DNA of 10,608 nt from Acidobacteriota bacterium (GTDB lineage: Bacteria; Acidobacteriota; Terriglobia; Bryobacterales; Bryobacteraceae), in contig CANNLB010000027.1 in assembly GCA_947505565.1 (NCBI GenBank), forward strand, positions 1 through 10,608. The letters run 5' to 3'. A program made the position numbers and the translations under genes. Positions 6,717 through 10,608 of the stretch are shown piece by piece (position 1 is the first letter of the stretch; every line of letters begins with the position of its first letter). A model generated the notes under the pieces. It was not told the origin of the DNA. It worked only from the letters and a program-made list of their open reading frames with translations, and did no database searches.

Positions 6717-7082
6717 ATGCAATTCATCGACTCCGATTTCCAATTCCCCATCAGCTCCGCCGTCGTCCACAGCGGCCGCGTTTTCGAAGCCGTCGTCACC
6801 GGCATCCCCGACGGCGAACGCCATCCCGTACCCGGCGGCGCCGCCGCCGAAATGCGCGAAATCTTTCGCCAGCTCGATACGTTCCTCACCGCAGCCGGCG
6901 TCGACCGCTTCGCCGTTTGCACCGCCCGCCTCTACCTCCAGGACGTCCTGGCCGACATCCCCGCCGTCAACCTCGCCTGGAAAGAGTACTTCGGCGAACA
7001 TCCTGTCGTCCGTCGCGCTTACGGCGTCCAACTCCAAGCCGGCATGCGCGTCGAAGCCGCCTTCACCGCCGAGCTCGCGTGA
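6717..7082 (+). CDS. RidA/YjgF-family enamine/imine deaminase
   Basis: A 121-residue RidA-family protein. RidA trimers hydrolyse reactive enamines and imines (for example 2-aminoacrylate) released by PLP enzymes, giving the keto acid and ammonia. The key arginine appears to be R100 in HPVVRRAYGV, aligning with R105 of E. coli RidA, and E113 in RVEAAF aligns with E120. The family signature region from the last helix into these strands is recognisable, with a loop two residues shorter. The frame is open much further upstream, but that part is a shadow of the SDR; the ATG at 6717, 5 bases after the SDR stop, gives a normal-length protein. Its stop overlaps the GTG start of the transporter. Its presence one gene after the PLP enzyme supports an imine-producing step in this pathway, though sequence alone cannot distinguish imine hydrolysis from other roles of the wider family. 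Confidence 0.85.
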   Translation: MQFIDSDFQFPISSAVVHSGRVFEAVVTGIPDGERHPVPGGAAAEMREIFRQLDTFLTAAGVDRFAVCTARLYLQDVLADIPAVNLAWKEYFGEHPVVRRAYGVQLQAGMRVEAAFTAELA

Positions 7083-8275
7083 TCTCCCTCCCCTGGAAGA
7101 CGGTGCTCCTGTTGGCTTCGGCCGCGGCGCTCAACTACGCCGACCGCACCTCGCTCTCGGCCGTCTTCCCGTTGCTCCAGGCCGAACTCGCCCTCAGCGA
7201 TCTGCAACTGGCCGCCATCGGAACCCTCTTCCTGTGGAGTTACGCCTTTGGCTCTCCCTTCGCCGGCTTCCTCGCTGACCGCCTCCCGCGCAATCGAGTC
7301 ATCGTCTGGAGCCTGCTCGCCTGGAGCCTCGTCACCATCCTCACCGGCTTCGCCCGCACCGCCAACGAGCTACTCGCCACGCGGGTCCTGCTCGGCCTCG
7401 CCGAATGCTTTTACCTCCCTGCCGCCGTCGCCCTGATCGCCGAACATCATCCCTCCGCCAGCCGAGGCCGAGCCCTCGCCGTTCATCTGTGCGGCCTCAA
7501 CGCGGGCCTCGTTGGCGGTGGGGCACTGGCCGGCTACCTCGGCGAAAACTATGGCTGGCGCATCGGCCTCTTTGTCCTCGGCGGTCTCGGCATCCTGCTC
7601 TCGGCCATCTGCTCTGCCCTGTTGCAGGAAGCCCCCCGCGGCGACGCCCCTCGCCCCGCCCTCGGCCCCGTCGGCGCGCAGATCCGGGCGGTGCTACGAA
7701 AACGAGGGTACGTGCTACTGTCTCTCCAGGCCATGCTCATCTCCGTCGGCACCTGGATGTTCTTCAACTGGATGCCGCTCTACTTCCGCGAATCCTTCGG
7801 CCTCAGCCTCGCCGTCGCCGGCTTCTCCGGCACAGCCGTCCTCCAACTCTCCGCCGTCCTCGGAGCGCTCGTTGGCGGCACGCTCTCCGACCAGGCCGCC
7901 AAGCGAACTCCCGACGGCCGCTACCGGCTGATGACGACCTGCTACCTCCTTTGCGCCCCCTGCCTCTTCATGTTCCTCTCCGGCGGCGGCATGTTCGTCA
8001 TCAGCGTCGCCGTCATCGTCTTCTCCTTCCTCCGCGCGGTCGCCACCGCCAACGAAACGCCCGCCGTCTGCGATCTCATCGACGAACGCGACCGCTCCAC
8101 CGCGCAAAGTCTGATGAACATGCTGAACACGATCGCCGGAGGCACCGGCGTTTTCGTCGCCGGCGCGCTGAAGGCGGATTGGGGACTGAACGGCGTCTTT
8201 GCCGGCGTTGGTCTTCTGGTTTTCTTCGCCGCTGGCCTCGTCTGGCTTGCCCGTCGCGCCGAGTTCCCCGCCTGA
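7079..8275 (+). CDS. MFS transporter, probable organic-anion importer
   Basis: A 398-residue major facilitator with about 12 membrane segments in two halves separated by a charged loop near 180-210. The first helix carries NYADRTSLS (19-27) and the loop between helices 2 and 3 has the motif A-like GFLADRLPRNR (63-73); both are typical of the anion:cation symporter group (galactonate, glucarate and similar sugar acids), which take up carboxylates with protons. The NWMPLYFRESFGLS stretch near 225-240 also fits that group. The start is the GTG at 7079, overlapping the RidA stop as GTGA; the open frame continues upstream, but that stretch is a shadow of RidA and encodes an implausibly Arg/Pro-rich sequence. 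Last gene of the operon, so it likely imports the substrate that the operon degrades. No terminator is visible after it. Exact substrate unknown. Confidence 0.88.
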   Translation: MISLPWKTVLLLASAAALNYADRTSLSAVFPLLQAELALSDLQLAAIGTLFLWSYAFGSPFAGFLADRLPRNRVIVWSLLAWSLVTILTGFARTANELLATRVLLGLAECFYLPAAVALIAEHHPSASRGRALAVHLCGLNAGLVGGGALAGYLGENYGWRIGLFVLGGLGILLSAICSALLQEAPRGDAPRPALGPVGAQIRAVLRKRGYVLLSLQAMLISVGTWMFFNWMPLYFRESFGLSLAVAGFSGTAVLQLSAVLGALVGGTLSDQAAKRTPDGRYRLMTTCYLLCAPCLFMFLSGGGMFVISVAVIVFSFLRAVATANETPAVCDLIDERDRSTAQSLMNMLNTIAGGTGVFVAGALKADWGLNGVFAGVGLLVFFAAGLVWLARRAEFPA

Positions 8276-8329
8276 TGCTCTGGCCGCCACTTTTCCGCGT
8301 ATTCTGGTAAGGGCATTTCCCAACTGGCC
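8276..8329. other. Short intergenic gap
   Basis: Fifty-four bases between the transporter stop and the next start. I see no hairpin followed by a T-run and no convincing promoter; TATTCT at about 8301-8306 is the only -10-like string. The start at 8330 has no close Shine-Dalgarno (a GGTAAGGG lies about 20 bases upstream). Confidence 0.4.
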
Positions 8330-9559
8330 ATGACTATTCAATTTCGACTCGGCGGGAAGGCAATCTACATCACCAACGCTCCTCCCCGTGGCACAGGCGG
8401 AGACCTGCGAACGCAAAGCGTGTCCCCCTCCGATCTCAACAAGCTACGCCAACTGCTCGCCGCTGAAATCGGTAAAGCCGCTGGCAACCTGACCGATGCC
8501 AAAGTCCTCGAAATGGTTTCGCAGCGCGTCGAGGCTGGACAGTGGAGCCAGGTCGTGCTGGGCTCGGCGGAACTCCTCGGCGGGTCGGCCGCTGCCAAAA
8601 CAGCCGAGACGGCCGATCAAGCCGCCAACGCCGCATCGAGCAAGAAGGGCTCCTCCGGGCTGGATTCCGCCTCCGACAAAAACACCTGGGTCGAAATCGA
8701 ACTCATCGACCAGGATTGCCACCCCCTCCGCGGTGTCCGTGTCGAAGTCACCCTGCCCGATGGCAAAGTCATGCCTGGCACCCTCTCCGACGAAGGCGTC
8801 TTCCGTGTCAACAACATCGACATCGGCAGCAGCAAAGTCACCTTCCCCGATCTCGACGGCCGCGAGTGGAGCCGCTCCGGCAAAATCGCCGAGGGTAAAA
8901 GCGTCCCAGGCTTTACCGCTGTCCCCAAACTCGGCATGGGTGCCTACACCGTCAAGCAGGGCGACTATATCGCCAGCCTCGCCTACGACGCCGGCTTCCT
9001 CTCCTGGAAAACCGTCTGGGAAGACGCCAAGAACGCGAGTCTCCGCGAGAAGCGAAATCCCAACGTCTTGTTCCCCAGCGACGTGGTACAAATCCCGGCC
9101 CGTCAGAAGAAAGTCGAAGACGCCCCGCCCACCGAACGAACCACCTTCCAAACCATCGGCGACCCCGTCACCGTTAAACTCGTCGTCCTCTCCTGGGACG
9201 GCACCCCCCTCTCCAGCGCCGACGTCCAGTTCAAACTCGGCGCAGCCGAAAGCATGAAAACAGCCGAGGACGGCAGCGCCAAAAAAAACATCGACCCTAC
9301 CGGCGCCAAAGAAGGCGACCTGCTCGTCAAGGGCTTCTCCCTGCCGCTCAAACTAGGCCACCTCGACCCCGCCGAAGAGTTCAGCGGCCAGGTCTGGCGC
9401 CTCAACAATCTCGGCTATCGCGCCGGCAGCCCCGCGAGCAAGGAAGACGACGCCTTCCGCAGCGCCGTCGAAGAGTTCCAGTGCGACAACAGCGTCTCCG
9501 TCTCGGGCATCTGCGATGGCGCCACCCAGGACAAACTACGCACCGTTCACGGCAGCTAA
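8330..9559 (+). CDS. LysM and peptidoglycan-binding-domain protein, injection-system associated type
   Basis: A 409-residue protein without signal peptide or membrane helix. Order: a globular N-terminus (1-87) of unknown function; an Ala/Ser/Lys-rich linker (88-118); a beta-sandwich (119-180) with the pattern VEIELIDxxxxPLRGVRVEV ... VTFPDLDGREW; a LysM-like domain (205-257, YTVKQGD ... LFPSDVVQIP); a second beta-sandwich (279-335, VKLVVLSWDGTPL); and a C-terminal peptidoglycan-binding-1-like helical domain (355-409, LNNLGYRAG ... AVEEFQ ... QDKLRTVHGS). This combination is known to me from proteins encoded with type VI secretion or phage-tail-like particles, where it is fused or linked to spike proteins. 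Lack of a secretion signal fits export by such a machine. No spike, tube or sheath gene is in the window, so the link is inference. Whether it is cotranscribed with the transporter, 54 bases upstream, is unclear. It ends directly against the convergent sulfatase. Confidence 0.75.
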   Translation: MTIQFRLGGKAIYITNAPPRGTGGDLRTQSVSPSDLNKLRQLLAAEIGKAAGNLTDAKVLEMVSQRVEAGQWSQVVLGSAELLGGSAAAKTAETADQAANAASSKKGSSGLDSASDKNTWVEIELIDQDCHPLRGVRVEVTLPDGKVMPGTLSDEGVFRVNNIDIGSSKVTFPDLDGREWSRSGKIAEGKSVPGFTAVPKLGMGAYTVKQGDYIASLAYDAGFLSWKTVWEDAKNASLREKRNPNVLFPSDVVQIPARQKKVEDAPPTERTTFQTIGDPVTVKLVVLSWDGTPLSSADVQFKLGAAESMKTAEDGSAKKNIDPTGAKEGDLLVKGFSLPLKLGHLDPAEEFSGQVWRLNNLGYRAGSPASKEDDAFRSAVEEFQCDNSVSVSGICDGATQDKLRTVHGS

Positions 9560-10608
9560 CTACCCCGGCGTATCTTTGTATTTCGCCTGCAGCGCCGCCA
9601 GCCGCACCTTCAGATTCGCAATAATCTTCTGGTAGCCCGGCTCGCTATACGCGTTCTTCATCTCGCGCGGATCCTTCTCCAAATCGAAGAACTCCCACTC
9701 GGGCGGCGTATCCTGATCCACCGCGCCGGCCGAGCCCAACGCCTTGCCATAGTAATAAATCAGTTTGTACCGATGCGTACGAATCCCGTAGTTAGCCGTC
9801 ACGCTATGCCCCCCACCCAGGTGCATCCAATACCGGTAATACATCTCCTGCCGCCAATCCTTCGGCGTCCTGCCTTGCAGCAGAGGCTTTAAGCTAACCC
9901 CCTGCATATCGGCCGGCACCGCGGCCCCCGCCGCATCCAAAAACGTCGGCGCAAAGTCCAGGTTCAACGCCATGTCTTTGTTCACGCTGCCCGGCTTGAT
10001 CTGTCCCGGCCAACGCACGAGCAACGGCGTACGCAAGCACTCTTCATACATGAACCGCTTATCGAACCACCCATGATCCCCCAGGAAAAAGCCCTGATCG
10101 GAGTTATAAATCACAATCGTGTTATCGGTGATCCCTTCCTGGTCCAGATAGTCCAACACCCGGCCCACGTTATCGTCCACCGACTGCACACACCGTAAGT
10201 AGTCTTTGATATAGACCTGATAAGCCCACTTACGCAGCGCATTGCCTTCCAACCCCGCCGGCGGATCCATCTTCAAATCAGTCTTCGTATTGTCCTGCCC
10301 CACCCGCATCCGCGACCGCTCCGCCGCCCCGGCCCGGCCCTTGTGCTCATCGTAAAGGTTATCCGGCTCCGGAATCTCGACGTCCTTAAACAGGTCTTTA
10401 TATTTAGCCGACGGCGTCCACTCCCGATGCGGCGCCTTATGATGGCACATTACGAAAAACGGCTTCGTCCGGTCGCGTTTCTTCAGCCAATCCAACGTGA
10501 AGTCGCCGATCAGATCCGTGCAATAACCGTCGTACTTCTTCCGCGTCCCGTCCATCTCGAGGAACACCGGATTGTTGTAAAGTCCCTGCCCCGGCAGGAT
10601 CCGCCAAT
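9560..10608 (-). CDS. Sulfatase, C-terminal 348 residues (open at the right edge)
   Basis: A type I (formylglycine-dependent) sulfatase of the alkaline phosphatase superfamily, arylsulfatase A-like (COG3119). The frame stays open to the window edge, reading WRILPGQGLYNNP before the internal GTG at 10567, so the true start and the CxPSR active-site motif lie outside the window. Visible parts: HHKAPH at 55-60 of the fragment, with a histidine likely contacting the sulfate ester; the metal-site motif NSDQGFFLGDHG at 168-179 followed by WFDKR; RTPLLVRWPG; and a C-terminal region with EFFDLEKDPREMKN, typical of the small second subdomain. Family knowledge: such enzymes release sulfate from sulfated glycans or aryl sulfates and usually carry a signal peptide, which cannot be checked here. 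No sulfatase-maturase or glycosidase gene is adjacent. It is convergent with the LysM gene, with no base between the stop codons. Subfamily and substrate are not determinable from this fragment. Confidence 0.92.
   Translation of the reverse strand, partial: WRILPGQGLYNNPVFLEMDGTRKKYDGYCTDLIGDFTLDWLKKRDRTKPFFVMCHHKAPHREWTPSAKYKDLFKDVEIPEPDNLYDEHKGRAGAAERSRMRVGQDNTKTDLKMDPPAGLEGNALRKWAYQVYIKDYLRCVQSVDDNVGRVLDYLDQEGITDNTIVIYNSDQGFFLGDHGWFDKRFMYEECLRTPLLVRWPGQIKPGSVNKDMALNLDFAPTFLDAAGAAVPADMQGVSLKPLLQGRTPKDWRQEMYYRYWMHLGGGHSVTANYGIRTHRYKLIYYYGKALGSAGAVDQDTPPEWEFFDLEKDPREMKNAYSEPGYQKIIANLKVRLAALQAKYKDTPG

Noticed and set aside
6917..7078. Upstream extension of the transporter frame
   Set aside because: It lies within RidA in another frame and is Arg-rich; the GTG at 7079 gives a normal MFS N-terminus.
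8276..8311. Tiny plus-strand frame of 11 codons after the transporter
   Set aside because: Too short, no ribosome site, no recognisable leader-peptide feature.
8276..8329. Terminator after the six-gene operon
   Set aside because: No stable hairpin with a following T-run could be found by eye.
7715..8416. 233-codon minus-strand open frame across the transporter end
   Set aside because: Antisense shadow with biased composition; the plus frame shows membrane helices.
10567..10608. GTG at 10567 as the start of the sulfatase
   Set aside because: The frame continues in sulfatase-like sequence to the window edge and the N-terminal active-site motif is missing, so the gene is cut by the window.

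Overview
The window looks like a chromosomal piece of a GC-rich soil or sediment bacterium. The gene set (sulfatase, HpcH/HpaI aldolase, a TIR-like STAND NTPase, many paralogous catabolic enzymes) and the frequent lack of clear Shine-Dalgarno sequences would fit an acidobacterium of the Bryobacterales/Solibacter type. That assignment is an impression from protein style, not a proof. Coding density is nearly complete: no stretch above 300 bases lacks a gene, and I see no tRNA, rRNA, CRISPR array, insertion sequence or clear terminator.

Layout. (1) 1-566, minus: the N-terminal part of a gene that leaves the window on the left, with a diverged TIR-like domain followed by a P-loop (Walker A), so a probable NLR-like STAND protein. 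(2) 610-1545, plus: a lone metallo-beta-lactamase-fold hydrolase of the COG1237 type. (3) 3340-1549, minus: a two-gene unit, an alpha/alpha-toroid-like protein of unknown function followed with an 8-base overlap by a TTG-started HpcH/HpaI aldolase. (4) 3377-8275, plus: a compact six-gene operon (AstE/AspA-type amide hydrolase, metallo-beta-lactamase-fold hydrolase, threonine-synthase-like PLP enzyme, short SDR, RidA-type imine deaminase, MFS transporter) with gaps of at most 5 bases or overlaps of 4-8 bases. (5) 8330-9559, plus: a cytosolic-looking protein with beta-sandwich-like, LysM and peptidoglycan-binding domains, of the kind linked to contractile injection systems. (6) 10608-9560, minus: a sulfatase open at the right edge.

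The most interesting part is the divergent pair of transcription units 1549-3340 and 3377-8275, separated by only 36 bases. Together they encode uptake (MFS), amide hydrolysis (AstE/AspA), ester, thioester or lactone-type hydrolysis (MBL), PLP chemistry with enamine/imine clean-up (RidA), alcohol oxidation or ketone reduction (SDR) and retro-aldol cleavage (HpaI). This reads as one catabolic route for an N-acylated hydroxy amino acid or amino sugar acid that could end in pyruvate plus an aldehyde. The substrate is not evident from sequence, and I know of no named pathway with this exact set.

The plus strand is strongly C over G throughout, so plus-strand genes prefer codons ending in C and minus-strand genes prefer codons ending in G.
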